Below are positions 25,201-40,200 of a stretch of DNA of 64,000 bases, one piece after another. The DNA comes from Pelecanus crispus (taxonomy: Eukaryota; Chordata; Aves; Pelecaniformes; Pelecanidae): NCBI RefSeq assembly GCF_030463565.1, contig NC_134645.1:1495501-1559500 (forward strand), written 5' to 3'. Numbering within the stretch: position 1 is the stretch's first letter; every line of letters starts with the position of its first letter. Under the pieces are notes generated by a model. That model did no database searches and had not been told where the DNA came from. It worked only from the letters and a program-made list of their open reading frames with translations. The position numbers and the translations under genes are program-made.

Positions 25201-28200
25201 TACAGAGACTATCCAGCCCTTGTAAAAACCTCCAGACAGACTTGCATAATTGATCAAGGTGAGTTTAAGGCTATGTGAAGCTGCATATTCGGTGATGACG
25301 ACTTGCAAATTATCTCTAATACTGAGCACATTGCTAACTCTTCTCTTTAAAGCTGGTCGGGGCTTAACCCCAATACACAAAACTGCTCACAGTGCTGAGG
25401 TTGTCGTGTTTTTAATAGCTTCCTAAGAAGACTGGGGTGAAATTAGCACAGTATAGTCATGAGCTGGTGCCTCCAGTCCGGTGCCTCACGAGACACTCCA
25501 CAGAACAAGAATTTGGGAGGGAACGATGTCTTCATCTTGGCAAACTCCCAGCTCAGGCTGGCTGAGAAATCTTAGCAGACAACGGTGGAAAAGCCCGGTA
25601 GTGAAATGTGCCTCTCTTGTGGAAAGTAGTGCTAGGCTGCCAGGCTCGTGGCTTATAGTTCATAACAACTAAATCAGAGCTAAAAGCACAAACCTTAAAG
25701 TTAAAATAAGGTCATATAATGTTTGTGCACCTGTTTAGTGTCCTAGCAGCTGAAATTTGCTAGTTATGCTAAGATATGCTACTGTTTCTCCTGACAAAAA
25801 AAAAAAAAAAAAAAAAAATCTTACAGTATTGGTCAGGCTTTGCTACTCATGTTTGTGGTCAGGAAAGGCCAAGAGGTTAGGCTGTCCTCTCACTTAAGCA
25901 ATTTATTGTTGTTGAATTCCAAGACTGGAAGAGGAGGGAGATGCGATCTGCAACATTTTGGGAAAATACTTTGTTTGTAGTAAAACAGAAGTAGTACTGT
26001 AGGGCTTGCTTTGGGAATAGTGGAGAATTTTTGTGCATTTGCTATGAACTCAGTGCCATTGCTGTTCCTATGATTCAGTCCAAACAGGTTTCATGCACCA
26101 TCCCTCATTTTTTTCTGCTGAGCCTCCAAGTATCTTTCAGTGGCTGAGTTCCTGTCTGAAGGGCGAAGGAGTGCAGCCTTATCCTTACTTACCAGGAATC
26201 TGTGAAAGGAGCAAACTGGTAGTACTGGTACGTACTTTTGTAAAAAGGATATGTTTTATTCTGTCAGCATAGCAGCACTGTGGCCAGGGTTTGCCCCAGC
26301 TGCTTAATTTCCTGCGAGTGAAGCACCCCCAATGGCAAGTCAAATAACAGAGGGTTTAATCGTACTGCGCGGAGCAGTGGGGGCATGCTGGAGGGGTATC
26401 AAGCCTGTGATAAATAACTCTGCTGTAGCTCTACTCTTCGGAGACTTAAGCATCTCCAGGCGTTGCTGCTTCATACTAAGTAGACCTCATTTGTCTGCAT
26501 GAAATTCTCTTGAGTATCCCTGCAATATAGTAAACTGCAGTGGCAGCCTCTCCACAAGGAGTGTAATATGTATTTAGCAGAGAGAAATCCCTGTGAGTCT
26601 TCTCTTTTATTACTTCAATATTACTGAAGGGTGTGGATGGGTTTTAGCAGGTGGGAGGAGGTATTTGAGGTTGGGAAGGAAAGCTCGTGAGTGCAGAGTG
26701 AGTAGCCTATGCTTCACTGCTTATGTTTTTTTTTGTGGTTTGCAGTAGTGGCATGTGCAAAGTAATAATGTAACTCAAAGTTAACTGTATTTTGTGAGTG
26801 AGAATTTCCCGGCTTTCTTCTTGGGCATGCGTCAACATAAATATTTAGTCGCATGAGTAGTTACAAGTGCCGATGTTATCTCCTGGTCAGCCTCGCTGGC
26901 TTATTCGCAAAGCATTTACAGAGAAAACCTGCCAGTAGAGGGTTTGGAGCAGAGGTGTTGAGCCTGGGGTGGCTGAAGAGCAAAACAGGGAGGAGAGGCT
27001 CTGCTCTGATGCAAGATTAGTTGCAGAGTCTCCGATATGAGCTGCCAGGAGTCAGCCTGTCCTCTGCTTCAGAGTGTGGAGGGTTGAAGCAGCAGCACTG
27101 AGACTGTTTAAAGTGCTGATGCTTTCACTTAAAACTTGCCTCTGCATTCAAGCTCTGAAGAACTGCAGCCTTTCCTTTGGGCTATCATCTGTCTGTCCAT
27201 CCAACTCCGTCCTTTCTCCTACCTCTGCGTGACTTACCTCTGCGGAGGTCAGAGCTGGCGTGTTGGCAGTGTATCTTACCGGAAGATCTTGATGGAGAAG
27301 GCAAAAGATTTGTACCTGTGATTTTTTGCCTTTGGCGTGCCAGCTTGTCTGTGGGTATCAAAAAGTAAATAGATCACTTTGATTTTGCTGGCTAGATAGC
27401 TGAAGTGGACCTTGCTTTGAACGGGGAACAACTTTTCACCAACTTTTCACTTGGAGCCCTCACAAAGTAGCCAGTATTCAAGATGTGGAGAAAACTGAGT
27501 GAAAAATAGTGTCTGTAGGAGACGTGTGTGTTTTGCAAGAGAAATTAAATGAAATGTGAGAAACATGGGAAATATACTAGGAACATGTTTTTCTGTTTAG
27601 AAGATCTTCTCTTTTTACCTTTGAAAGAATTATTAGGGAAAATTGAGTTAACTGTTTCAGGACTTAGTTTTTCCAAACTTCAAGATAAAAATCTAAAGCA
27701 TAAGAGTTTGTTACTTGCTTCAGTTGTTTCAATCTCCTTTTACTAACAATGTTTTCATAATAAACCTGTCCCACTGATTAAGTTATTACAGTTATCGTCT
27801 GCCTATTTTGGGAGGCAGGATAGCAATAGCTGCACGCTAAGTGACTTTGTATTATGGTGTCTCTTTCCTATCCAGAGTGTGGCTCTGTATATACTTGGCG
27901 ATGAGAGCGCCGTATCTAACGAAGCCTCCCATTATTTGTACAAGATTACATCAGGTAACGATGCTTTGGTGCCATCATAGTATCTCCTAGTGCCTTGTGC
28001 TTGTTATGTGCTGTCCTTTTGCTTGGAGAATGTGGAAGTAATGTGGCCTTGTCTTTCCTAGGGCAACGAAAACAGCAAATAGAACAGGAAGACAATCGGT
28101 ATGGTGGTTTTTTTTTTTTTTTAGTATTATTTTAAACTCTTGAGTGTTTGACTTTTTGCTGACTTTTGGACTAGCTTTTATTGGCTCCTCCTTTATTTCC

Positions 28201-31200
28201 CTTTGTTTTACAGATGCAGTTTCAGACACAGCACATCTGTTTCCAGCCTGGCTGAAAAGTTAGTTATTTGGATGACTAATGTTGGTAAGAGCAGCTTTTA
28301 TCATTGTGCAAAATGGTAACAATCCTAAGTAATAATCTTGTGCTTGCATAATATGAAATACACTTTATCTAGTTTTGATACGAGTTGGTTTTTTCCTCAT
28401 TAATTTTAAGGTTTCACCTTAAGAGATCTGGAGTCTCTCCCCTTTGGTGTAGCTCTTCCTATTAGAGATGCAATATATTACTGCCGAGAGCAGCCTGCCT
28501 CAGACTGGCCAGAAGCGGTTTGTCTCTTGATTGGGCGCCAGGATCTGTCCAAACAGGCCTGTGAAGGGAACCTGCAGAAGGGTAAATCTGTGAGTATGGG
28601 CATAAATAGATTTCACGATACTGGGTATTGGGCAGAGCACTCTGAACAGAAACTTCCCCACCATCTGCTGATGCTCAGGGCATCAGAAGGTGCAGAAGTC
28701 AAGATTGAGGGCAACACAGGGTTTACATGCATATGAGGGTTTCAGTATAAAAACCAGCATCCGGCACAGGAAGAGTACATGCATAGCTGTGGAAACTGTC
28801 AATATAAAACAGATTTTAAACTTAATTTAGGCATGGTGCTTGAAAGCTTTGCCTGCAAAGCTATTTGATTGCCTCTGAGTCCTCCTCCTGTCTGAAATGA
28901 CTGCACCTTTGAGAGGTGTTGGAGAGGTTTTGGTACTCTGTCCAGAGACTCTGCCATTAAGACATCAATGGCACAGGGAGAACGAAGTGCATATTTGTCA
29001 GTCTGGCTCCTTCTGGGATTGGCATAGCTGGTATCTCCCTCTCCTCTGGAAGAACTGGATTGCTTTCCGAAATACACGTTTCATTTTTTTTCTTTTTCTC
29101 CCCCCCCCCCCCCCCCCCCCCCCAAGAGGGTTTAGTTATTTGTATCCTGAAGTAAAATGAAAAAAAGCATGTGGTGTCTTTTCTCTTAAGCATTTTCTTC
29201 TGATGGTGGGAATCACTAGCATCTCATAGAGTTGTAGCTCACTTAAGTGTCTTTTGTTGAAGATGCTCTGGAAGCCAAAACTCTTCTTGAAAGCTGGCTG
29301 GTGGCATGCATAAAAGCACCCAATAGTAGCAGATTGTCTGTAGCCTTTTCAGAAGTCAGGAAGAGGGATTTGTAGTCTCAAGTACATCTTGGTCAAGATC
29401 CTTTTCGCTGTCATAGCTTTGGAAGTTATATTAAGATTATTCCAGTTTTTTAGAACAGAGGCTTCACGACTAACTGCATATCAAAAAAGTTAATTCATTT
29501 AGCAGAAAAGTAACCGAACTACATGTTCAAATCCCATGTCCCACCACTCATTAAAAACCCATTTTATTTTCTGCTGGTGAAGTTTTGCCCAACTCTAACA
29601 GTGCTGAATCTTAAAATGATGATAAATTTGATTTTATCACTTACTTTATAACAATGCCTCGAATATATGTTTCCTTAAAAGGACAAAGTGATCTTCAAAC
29701 ACCAAATTGTTTGTCATTTCTCAGGAGGGCAGGGTGGAGTTTCCTGTTTCAAAACGGACGCTGGCTATATGGGTGGTGCAGTTATGTATTGAGATTTAGT
29801 GCGTATTTATCAGAAGAAATTGGTTTTCATTCATCAGCTGTTAATTTACTTGCACTTCTGGTGTCATGTGTTACCAATGAGCCTTAGGAAGACCCTGTGT
29901 TCGAGCTAGTCTGTGTGATTCTGTATCTTTCAGCTTGCTGAAATTCTGAGGTATAGAACAGGAAAAATGACCAGTTTAGAGGGAGGCATGGGGTGTTTTG
30001 CTCCTAGATTTATACCAATATTTGTCACCACTTGCCTTGTTATTTTTAAAATTAATCCCTCATTTGTGAAAGAGGGAAAAGAAAGAGCAATATCACCTTA
30101 GAGTCAATGTCCAAATTATTTTTTCAGACCAAAAGGAAATGGTATGTTCTGCAGGAAAGCTTATTTCTGCAGAACTCCATAATAATAAAATGAACCATGC
30201 TTCATGCAGAGTGACAGCCTTGTCTGAAGCAAGTGTAGAGCAAGCAGACCGTGGGCATCCTCTGTTGCATCCTGACCTTACTATTCTTGTTGGTGGTCCT
30301 GTGCATTGCTTGTGTGATGTGAATAGACAGGGGAGGACAGAGCGTTAAAGGAGGATTTTGTAAATCTGGCATAAAAAGAGGGCCAGATTCTGTATTAAGC
30401 AATGGGCTTGTTTTTTCTGTCGTCTCAACAGGCTGTTACAGCTGTGCCAGCGAACCATGGCACTACCTGTTGGACGAGGAATGTTCACTTTGTTCTCGTA
30501 TCATCCTGTTCCAACAGAGCAGTTGCCCATCCCATTCCACAGTGCTTCTCAGCAATGAAATGCTTCGGTATTTTTCTGGTCATGTAGCTCTGGTGTGCAA
30601 ATTCAAAAAACGTTTTGGTACTGTGGCGAAACCTAGGTTGGCTGACAGCAACAAACATTTGGAATTTACTGCTGTGCAGGCTGATTGTTTATTTGAATAG
30701 GTAGCTTAGTTTTTCCAAGGTTGTTGTAGGGGGGAATCTAGATTAAAGCCCTAATTCATGAAAACATCAGTGATTAGAACAATAAAGCAGGTTCCTGAAC
30801 AGAATATGCAGAACAGCAGCTCTGATTGGGTTGAGGGTAGTGGCACTTCTAAAAGCAGGTTGTCACCAGGGGACTGTGTCTGTGCCTTCCGGAGTTTAAC
30901 CTCCATTTTAATATACATCGAAATGCTCATCTAGGTTTCTGTTTTTCACTGCTGAACTTGAATTAAAAAAACACCTATGTCTTCATAGCTGTCATAGACA
31001 ATTGTGTAGGCAGGGAGGGGAAAGCCCTTTCCTACTACTGCTCTGAAACAAGAAATAGTTTTGAAAGAAAGATAACTATTTCGTATGTTGCCTTGTCAAG
31101 CTCCTGCTTGTTAGTCTTTGCTCAACAGCCTTTGCTACACCTTTGACATACATGAGATGTCATCTCCTCCTCTCTTGATAGTTAGTTATCTCATTTAGGT

Positions 31201-34200
31201 GTGCAGAAATAGTTGGTTACAATGCTCAAACTCCTCGCGGCCTTCTAAATGAATGTAAGGAGTGGGTGAACGGTGTCATTCATGATTGCAGGAATCTCAG
31301 TCCGTTCTATTCACAGGCCCATCTCAGTGCAAGTAATTGTGCTGAGTGCATCCAGGTTGTGGTGCTGGTATTTGCTGGCTTTCTGAGAGTTAGCAATATC
31401 CACGTGCACTGCTGGGAACGACTTCTCTCTTTCCCCTGCAGTCTGTGGGCCCGGTGCTGTCCTCCGATATTCCCTCTGGAACCGAATCGGAAGAGGATGA
31501 GGATGGCATGAATGATATGAATGAGGAAGTGATGTCGCTAATATGGAGCGAGGATTTGAGAGTGCAGGAAGTACGCAGACTCCTTCAGAGTGCCCGTCCT
31601 GTACGTGTCAATGTGGTGCAGATGCCAGAAGCTAGTGACCACGAATACATAGAAGAGAAAGAAAACCGGTAAAAACTCTCTCCCTTTCTAGCAGTATTTC
31701 GTTAGCATTTCACTCAGGTGAAAAATAGTTTGAAAGTTTTTGGTGGCTTAAAGTTCAGTATGTCTAACCAAACAGTGCAATGTGTTTGAGTCTGAACTGA
31801 ACATTCAAGTAGGCAGGCCCAAGTGAAGGACACGCAGAAGAGTGTTGGATTTCATAATCCAAGTCTTTGAAGCTCAGTGTGCATTAAAACCCTGCTGTAT
31901 TTGAGTTGGAGGGCTCTCCGGATTGGACCAGCATATGGGAAAGATTGTTAGTTTGAACCCCAAACAGCACGTTGAGATCAGTTATGGTTTGAAATCAGAT
32001 TGTAGCTTTCCCTCCATGCCCCCACCTAAAAAGCATGAAATACAAGTAGGACCTACTTTGTAGAGAAAATGCCTCTGTAGAGAGCAAAGCATCATCCATC
32101 CCCTGCCTAAAACTGGAGAGCCCTTTGTTTAGGGCTGATCTTAGGTCTAAGCAAGGCTTGGGTCAGGGGACCTAATTAATTCTACAGAAAGCAAATTCAC
32201 TGTTCCATCCCTCTCTTTCAAAACCTCCTATTGGAGCCATTATATGCCTAGTGGCCTCGCAATTGTCCCCATCCTGCTTCTTTATTCACTTATTTTGGGG
32301 GTGTCAGAAGTATCTTCTTTAAAAAACAGAAGAAAAAAACAGACTTCAGAACATCATTAACATGCAAAACACTCTACAGCAGTAGGAAGCTAAAGGAATG
32401 CATCAAATTATTGTCTGACCTAACAAGCTGAGTAATCTAACAAGTCTAGAAAGTGTTTCCAGAGTAGATCATAGAGAATTGTGGTCAGCATTCTTGGAAG
32501 CACGTTATTAGTTCTGTACACAGGTTATTACTAGATGTGATCACTAGTCATAGCAAGATCCCATACGGCAATCAACTTTGTTTTGCTTTCTCCTTTCATG
32601 TTGTTTCTGATATGGCTGCTAAATTGTCTGTAGCACAGATTTCTTTAACTAGCACCTAGCTTTAAGGGAAAGAGACAAGTTTCAACAAGATGTCAGCTGG
32701 AGTATATCTTTGAGATTAATCTTGTAAGGACCAAAGATTTGGTTCAAAAGTTTAGCCTACTAAAAAAAAAAAGAAAAAAGGAAAGACATCATGCTATCTC
32801 ATAGTCTGGAAAAAATGGTCTGTCCAGTGCCTGTTGTCTGTAGGTTCATTTTATATCATGTATTTGGAAGAATTTTCTGTATTAAGCAATGGGCTTGTTT
32901 TTTCTGTCGTCTCAACAGGCTGTTACAGCTGTGCCAGCGAACCATGGCACTACCTGTTGGACGAGGAATGTTCACTTTGTTCTCGTATCATCCTGTTCCA
33001 ACAGAGCAGTTGCCCATCCCAAAGCTGAATCTAACTGGTACGTTGGTCAGGGTTTCTTTCGGTTGTTAGCCAGTTTCTTTCTGAACCTCTCGTAACTTTT
33101 ATAGCATCTTCTGTGTCTCCCTGCAAAGAGTTCCATGGCTTAAGTGTGCTTTTTGTGAAGAAATAGCTCTTTTTGTTTTGAATCTGTCACCTACTAGCTG
33201 CTTGTTATTAGGCTGCTGTTACTATCTAACACTGAGACCTTATATCAGGTGCGTTCTGAGAAGCAGAGAGAAGTGAAACAAATTGCCTAAGGGCACGCAG
33301 CTGATCAGTGTTGGTGTCGTACAGGTCACAGATAGTCCACATCGCTGGTTTACCTACTATGCTGTGCTTCTGTCTTCTGATGTGCCTGAAGATACCCAAG
33401 GCTGTCTTCAGATCGGAAATGTTACCTAGCGTGCTGTCAGAGTTTGTTCACTTGGCACCCTGCTGAGTTGAGAGCTGTTTCTGAAGTGGTTTGGATTCAC
33501 CTAATTGCTTTTAATGATTTTGTCATGGGCAGGCCGTGCTCCTCCTAGGAACACCACTGTTGATCTGAACAGCGGGAACATCGATGTGCCTCCTAACATG
33601 GCTTGCTGGGCCAGTTTTCACAACGGGGTAGCTGCTGGCCTGAAGATAGCGCCTGCTTCACAGATAGACTCTGCTTGGATTGTCTATAACAAGCCCAAAA
33701 TTGCTGAATTAGCAAATGAATATGCAGGCTTCCTCATGGCTCTGGGTCTCAACGGGCATCTCACGAAACTCGCCACGCTCAACATACATGACTACCTAAC
33801 AAAGGTGAGGCCTTCTTTCACAGGCAACAGAGAAAAATATTTGTAGGACTTGAATTCTTTAAACAAAACAAGAAAGAAAAGTCAGCAGATTTCTTTGAAA
33901 CACTGAATTGGAAGTTTCCTAGCGTGGGAGAGTATCAGAGTTGCTTCGTTAACATTAGTAGTGCAGGACTTTATTTCTGTTTAAAAGATTTTTCAGCAGT
34001 TTTATCACTAAATCTTTCCATGTTGTGCACAGCTCATTGGGATAGGTGAATGCTCTGAATTACTTCTGCTCAATTTCTGCCATAAAGTTCTTGTTAATCT
34101 TTGCATTACAGAGTTAGAGCTAGGGACTCAAGATTTTATGGACTTTGCATTAAAAGGCTGAAAATCATATGCGCTCTTGAAATCTCACCTTAAATTGTAA

Positions 34201-37200
34201 GAAGTTGTGAAGACATAATTATTTTGAAACTTAAACACCAGGAAACGATACATGTGGTGTTGGGGGAGGGATTAATAAAGAGCTACCAAGGAGATAGAGA
34301 AGATCCTTTTAAAGCAAAAACTTCAGGTTTTGTTTTTAGAACAACCCAAATGTGTTGTGGGGTGTTTTTTGGAAACTAAACATCTACATTGTAACCATGC
34401 TTAGTATTTCATTGTCGAATTTCTGTTTGGATTGAAGTCTGCCTCTGCAGTAAGATCATACATTTGGGAAATAACCTTTACACCCCTAACAGCTAGTGTT
34501 CATTTTCCTGAAGAGACGGATCGAAGAAGTTTAGCTGCTGTCTATATTTGAGAACATAGAATATATTGTATTAGAAGTGTCTTTCCTTTTCTGAACACGG
34601 CCACTTTCTTTGACCGCTGACACGTGTTTCCTTTCTCAGGGCCATGAGATGACAAGTATTGGACTGCTGCTCGGCGTTTCTGCTGCCAAGTTGGGCACAA
34701 TGGATATGGCCATTACGCGCCTCCTGAGCATCCACATACCTGCCCTCCTGCCACCAACTTCAACAGAGCTGGATGTCCCCCACAACGTGCAGGTGGCTGC
34801 CGTGATAGGAATAGGCCTTGTCTATCAGGGCACCGCTCACAGGCACACAGCTGAGGTTCTGCTAGCTGAAATCGGTAGGTGCTGACACTGGAGAAAATGG
34901 GACATGGGCTGGGAGAGTCACGACGTGTGAATGATTTGCACAATGCATCAGGGAGCTGAGAATTTTAACGCTTCTTTTAACTGTACATCTCCCACCACAG
35001 TATTCACCTCTCATTTTCCAAACCTCATCTTCTGTTTTCAGAGGAACAGAAGTTACTGTGAACTGTGTGTTTGTATAGCGTAGAACAATCATTTAATTTA
35101 GTAGAAGAAACGTAGCAGCATCATTGCTGGACCTAGATACTTTTTCCATCTGGAAATTTTGTCTTATGAGAGCTGGTCGGGGACTTTTAGGGTTGCCAGC
35201 TGCTCGGTAAAAGGACTGCTGTAACTGTACGTTCCTCCTGACCCGGATGCCGTGTCTGCAGAGATCCTGACCCTCTACAGCTTTTGAGCAGATCTGTTGC
35301 ATGCTGTATACCCAATGCATCTGATGCTTCCCAGACATTTCTTGTTTCTCAGACATTTGTTGTTTCTCATGTCTGTCCATGAGGTAGCTGCCACCGTAAA
35401 AACCAGAGATGAAGGCACTGGGTGGGGAAAAATGCTTTCCTCTTGCAAGGACAGTCTTTTTGGCTCGCTAGGTTGGTGGAAGTGCAGCCATCATGTCCTA
35501 AATTCTCCTGTTCGAATTTTGTTTAAGGCTTTCTAAACAGTAGTCTTTAAGAGCTGATTCCGAACAGTAAATTTCTGATCTGAATTGTGGCCTCGTTCTG
35601 TGCATAGTTCTGATTTTATTGAGTTCTTACTCATGTTTATATGTAACTTTAGTTAGAAGAGGCTGTATGGATTATTAAATAGAGAATGGGATAAATTTTA
35701 AGGGTGAAATTGTATCTGTTAGGTTTCTGGTAATTTTGGTATGTGCAATTTTTTTCTAGCAACAGCTTTTGAACTCTGCTGACAGCATTTGGATAGGTTC
35801 AGATGTCTTTAAGTATGCACAGTTGTAACATGGCATTTTCACTGTCTCTCTGAACTCCAACCGTATCGTTTAGCACTATATACTGCTTCTGGAGGGGTTT
35901 GGTGATGGATGGGTTAACTGACAATTGTTTGTAATTCCATTGAGAACTTTCTTGACTTTAAGAAGGGACCGATTTTTTTTTTCCCTCATATCCCTAGAAA
36001 CATAATGCTTAATTGAACAATGTTTACTAGCTGGAATTTTAAAAGATTAATTTCACTGTTTTGTTTTTCTCCAGGCCGTCCCCCTGGACCAGAAATGGAG
36101 TACTGCACAGACAGAGAGTCCTATTCCCTTGCATCTGGGCTAGCCTTAGGCATGGTTTGCCTAGGGGTAAGTGCCTCTCTTCGTTTCAGCTGCAATTAGT
36201 AGAGGAATCGTTATATATTGGTAATAAGAGCTGTTTCATCCTTGACTCCCAACTGTCTTTGGCCGAAAGCATTTTTTTTTTCCTCATACAGGAAGGCACT
36301 GCCATATTATTTCTTCTCCTCTTCATTCCTTAGCACGGCAGTAATTTGATAGGCATGTCAGACCTCAACGTTCCTGAGCAGCTTTACCAGTACATGGTTG
36401 GGGGTCACAGGCGGTTCCAAGCAGGAATGCACAGAGAGAAGCACAAGTCTCCCAGTTATCAAATCAAGGTACGTGTTGATTTTTTGCTCACTTAAGCTGA
36501 AAATAGCAGTAGTTAGAAGTCTGAGAGGTGTGTGTCCCGATGCACCGAGTGACTTTGCCTCTACGCATCATCGCTACAGGCTGTTGCCTTCCTAGTCAGC
36601 TGCTCTGACAGTACGCGTTGTGTTTTCACAGGAGGGAGACACCATAAATGTGGATGTTACTTGTCCGGGCGCCACACTTGCACTTGCTATGATCTACCTA
36701 AAGACTAATAACAGGTATTATTACCTTTGGAATTGCTCAGGCATTTTGCAGTAACTTGTGATAGCAGTTTAAACTGCTGTAATGTCAGCTCTGCTTTGGG
36801 TGGCTTATTCAATTTTGTGCATTGCTGAAATAAGATCTGGAAACCCCGTTCCTTTACTGTGCTCTGCAGATCTATTGCTGACTGGCTTCAAGCACCGGAT
36901 ACCATGTATTTGCTGGACTTTGTAAAACCAGAGTTCCTTTTATTGAGGGTAAGATTTTCTTTTGTTTCTTTTCTCCATCTATTTAATGATACTAAAAATG
37001 CATCTTATTTGAATTTTTTTTTTTTTAAATTTTTAATCCAGCCCACATGCCTATCGCGCATCATCCTTTAGATAGCTGGTAACCCTCTTGCTTGCCAGCC
37101 AAACTCATACCTTCAAACAGTTTCTACTTGTAGTAAGGCAGCTTGCTTGTCGTGCAGCACTAGAGACAAAATCTAGTGAGAAATATTTGAATGGTACATT

Positions 37201-40200
37201 TTATGTGGAATGTTAAATTAAATGTTTAGGTAAATTTTTATAGCTTCTCCCAAATTAATTTCACAGGTAAAAAACAAGTTAGGCCTCAGCATCTGTTTTA
37301 AGTACATAATGAATTTTCATCTCAGTTTACCAGCTAAAGATACAGACCTTGCAAGGTCTGTATTCTGTGGTTCTTCTTTCTGCGAGCAGAATTTGCATCT
37401 CTTAAAATAAAAGCTATTTTGTCATTTCTGATATGAAGGCTGAGAAACTGGAGAAGCGGCTAGTGGGTAGCTGGATTGTCTGCATTTCTGGACGTATTTA
37501 GTACATTTAAAAAATACCACTGATGTTTGTGTCGGGTTTTGTTTCTTCCTTATGTTTTGGCTTTCTCACTTTTTTTTAGACCTTGGCACGATGCCTGATT
37601 TTGTGGGATGACATCTTGCCCAATTCCAAGTGGGTTAATAGCAACGTGCCTCAAGTAGGTATTTACACTTAATGTGCTTACTTCCCAATGTTACGTCTCA
37701 CTGGATTGTTCTGCACGCGAGCATTTCCTTAGTCACATGAGCTGCACAAGAAAATGTATGTTGAATCGTGTTCACAGAGGTGATGGTTGCATTGGATTCC
37801 TGAACTGTTAGGAGCAGTGGGGACTCCCATCCCATCACGCTAGAGAGGAGAGGATTGAGGAGGGATGCAACTGTTCAAGACATAAAATGGTGCCGGAGAG
37901 AGAAAGGGATTAAACTTTCTTCCACGTTGACCGAGCAAGAAGCCAGGTGCAAAATTGCTGCAAGGAGGTTTCAGCTGAGCATTACAAATAACTTAGATAC
38001 CTATCAGCAATACAGGATGCTGATGGACTACACAGCCTCTTGAGGTCTCATCACGTTCTGTTTTCTCTCATATTTGAGTACATACAGTAACATCGTGCTT
38101 CTGACACAGTCTTGCCATTGTTTTGGATATCTCTAAGGGACCAGATCCAGGAGCGTGGAAACGTGTCCCTTTTGGATCAGAAGTACGATGGAGCAGTAGC
38201 ATGTGGAAGGAAAAACAGCTCTTATGCCTGTGAAACAGACCTGTTTTGTATCACTTACAAACCCTCAATGCCTGGAGTTTCAGTTAATTAATGTTTCCCC
38301 TGATTGATTTTTCTATCTCTTAACACTTTTTGTAGATCATAAGAGAGAACAGTATATCTCTTCATGCAACAGAGCTGCCTTCGTCTGAAGACCTGAGTTT
38401 AGAAACACTAGCGTAAGTAATGTGTAAAAAATTCTTCTGAAAAATGCAGCTGAACTCTCTATAGAGATATCAGCATGCAAAAAAAATCTCTCCCTTGATA
38501 TTTACGGAATTTTCTTCTCCGTTTTCTGTAAAGGATAAGTCTGTCTTTTCAGTTTTCCCCTTTTTTAATTATAAAGGAGTTTGTGATGCATATTCAGGTG
38601 AGGAAAAGAGAAATATTTAGTCATTTCCTGTTTATGTTGCTTATTAGGCAAGCTCATGTCTACATCATTGCTGGAGCGTGTTTGTCACTGGGATTTCGAT
38701 TTGCTGGTTCAGAAAATCTGGCAGCATTTAAGTGCTTGGTAAGAGGTTTTTATTTTTTCCCTTCAATCTCCATAGAGCTGTAACTTTTGTATCTATATTT
38801 AGTATGCGTTTCTTTTCTTTCCAGTACAAATATGCAACAGATTTCCTGAAGTGTTTGTCAGCACCGACAGCTTCAATAGTAAGTTCTTTCTAGTTTTCCC
38901 TCAGTGAAAAGGAGGCTTTGTGGTGTAGTGTACTTTGATCACCCTCACCAAAACCTTAATGGAAACAAAAACATCCCTTTTACTTTTCTGTATTACAGAC
39001 CGTTTATAGAATGTGGCAGGGCTGTGAATCATTTTTGTTGAGGACTTTGCTGGTTCTCCGCTCTCCTTTCTGTGGAATGTGGTTTTCGAACTCTGGGGTA
39101 GAAAGCAGCGCATTAGACCCACCAGAAGTGTGCATTTGACCACAGAAGTGTAATAATGCCTTCCCTATTCTACTTGAAGACAGGTCACTATAATCTCGAA
39201 ACATGCTTGAGCGTCTTGCTGCTGTCTCTCGCGATGGTGATGGCTGGCTCTGGAAACCTGAAAGTCCTTCAGCTTTGTCGTTTCATGCACAAGAAGACGG
39301 GCGGAGAGATGAACTATGGGTTCCACCTGGCTCACCACATGGCTTTGGGGCTTCTCTTCCTGGGGGGAGGAAGGTAATTTGCCATTCCCAAAGGCAGAAT
39401 TTTTCTTCTTTCACCTCTCCTGCAAAAGCTGGAGCAATGTGCAATTTAACTGGGTTGGTTTTTGTTTTTTTTTTTTAATTTTTTAATAACATATGGATGC
39501 ATAAAGATGTTTTCTATTGCAAAGGAAAGTTCTGTTGTTTTCTAGATACTGCATTACTTGAATGCCATAGGAATGTTTTTGGCTTGTGTTTATTTCCTAC
39601 TGCTACATGTTTATTTTGACTGCTGTAGGAACACGTTTGTAAATTCCTTGCTTGTATGCACATTGCTACTGTCCTTCTCTTCCCTGGGACACCAAAATAT
39701 TTTGAACACCTTTGCTAGTGGCCAGCCTTTATTAGCACTGAAACTAATAGATAATGTTTTTCTGCAGATACTCACTGAGCACTTCCAATTCTTCAATTGC
39801 TGCTCTCCTTTGTGCTCTGTACCCTCACTTCCCTGTTCACAGCACGGACAATCGGTAAGGGTTTGCTAGGGTTCGTATTTCCTTGAGCTAAATCATCTTA
39901 CAAAAGAGGTTATCTAGAGGCAAATGATCTAGAATTTTTACCTGGGTACTCTGCAAATAATTTTTTTTTAGGTTTTCAAAAGAAAAAGGGAAGTGAAAAA
40001 TAGAAGAAATAAATGAAGATATAGGATGATGGTAGTGATCTTTGATCAGTGAGGAAATGCAAGCAGGTTTCCTGAGGCTCTACGCTGTGTTCCTGTGGCT
40101 TGACTGTTCCAATTTGCTCAGCAGAAAATATTTTTTTTTTAATGCAAGATTTGTCTGTTTACGGCCCTTAATCAGTTTTAGCTATGATTCATGAAGTCCT

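Larger units (their letters stand above)
28590..31441 (+). other. ANAPC1 intron 24, the intron holding the exon duplicate
   Basis: This 2.85-kb intron carries the poly-C run and the partial exon 26 copy. Nothing else is recognised in it. Confidence 0.7.

Noticed and set aside
30402..30587. 61-codon open frame over the duplicated exon as a small gene
   Set aside because: It is the wrong reading frame of an ANAPC1 exon copy; better described as a partial exon duplicate.
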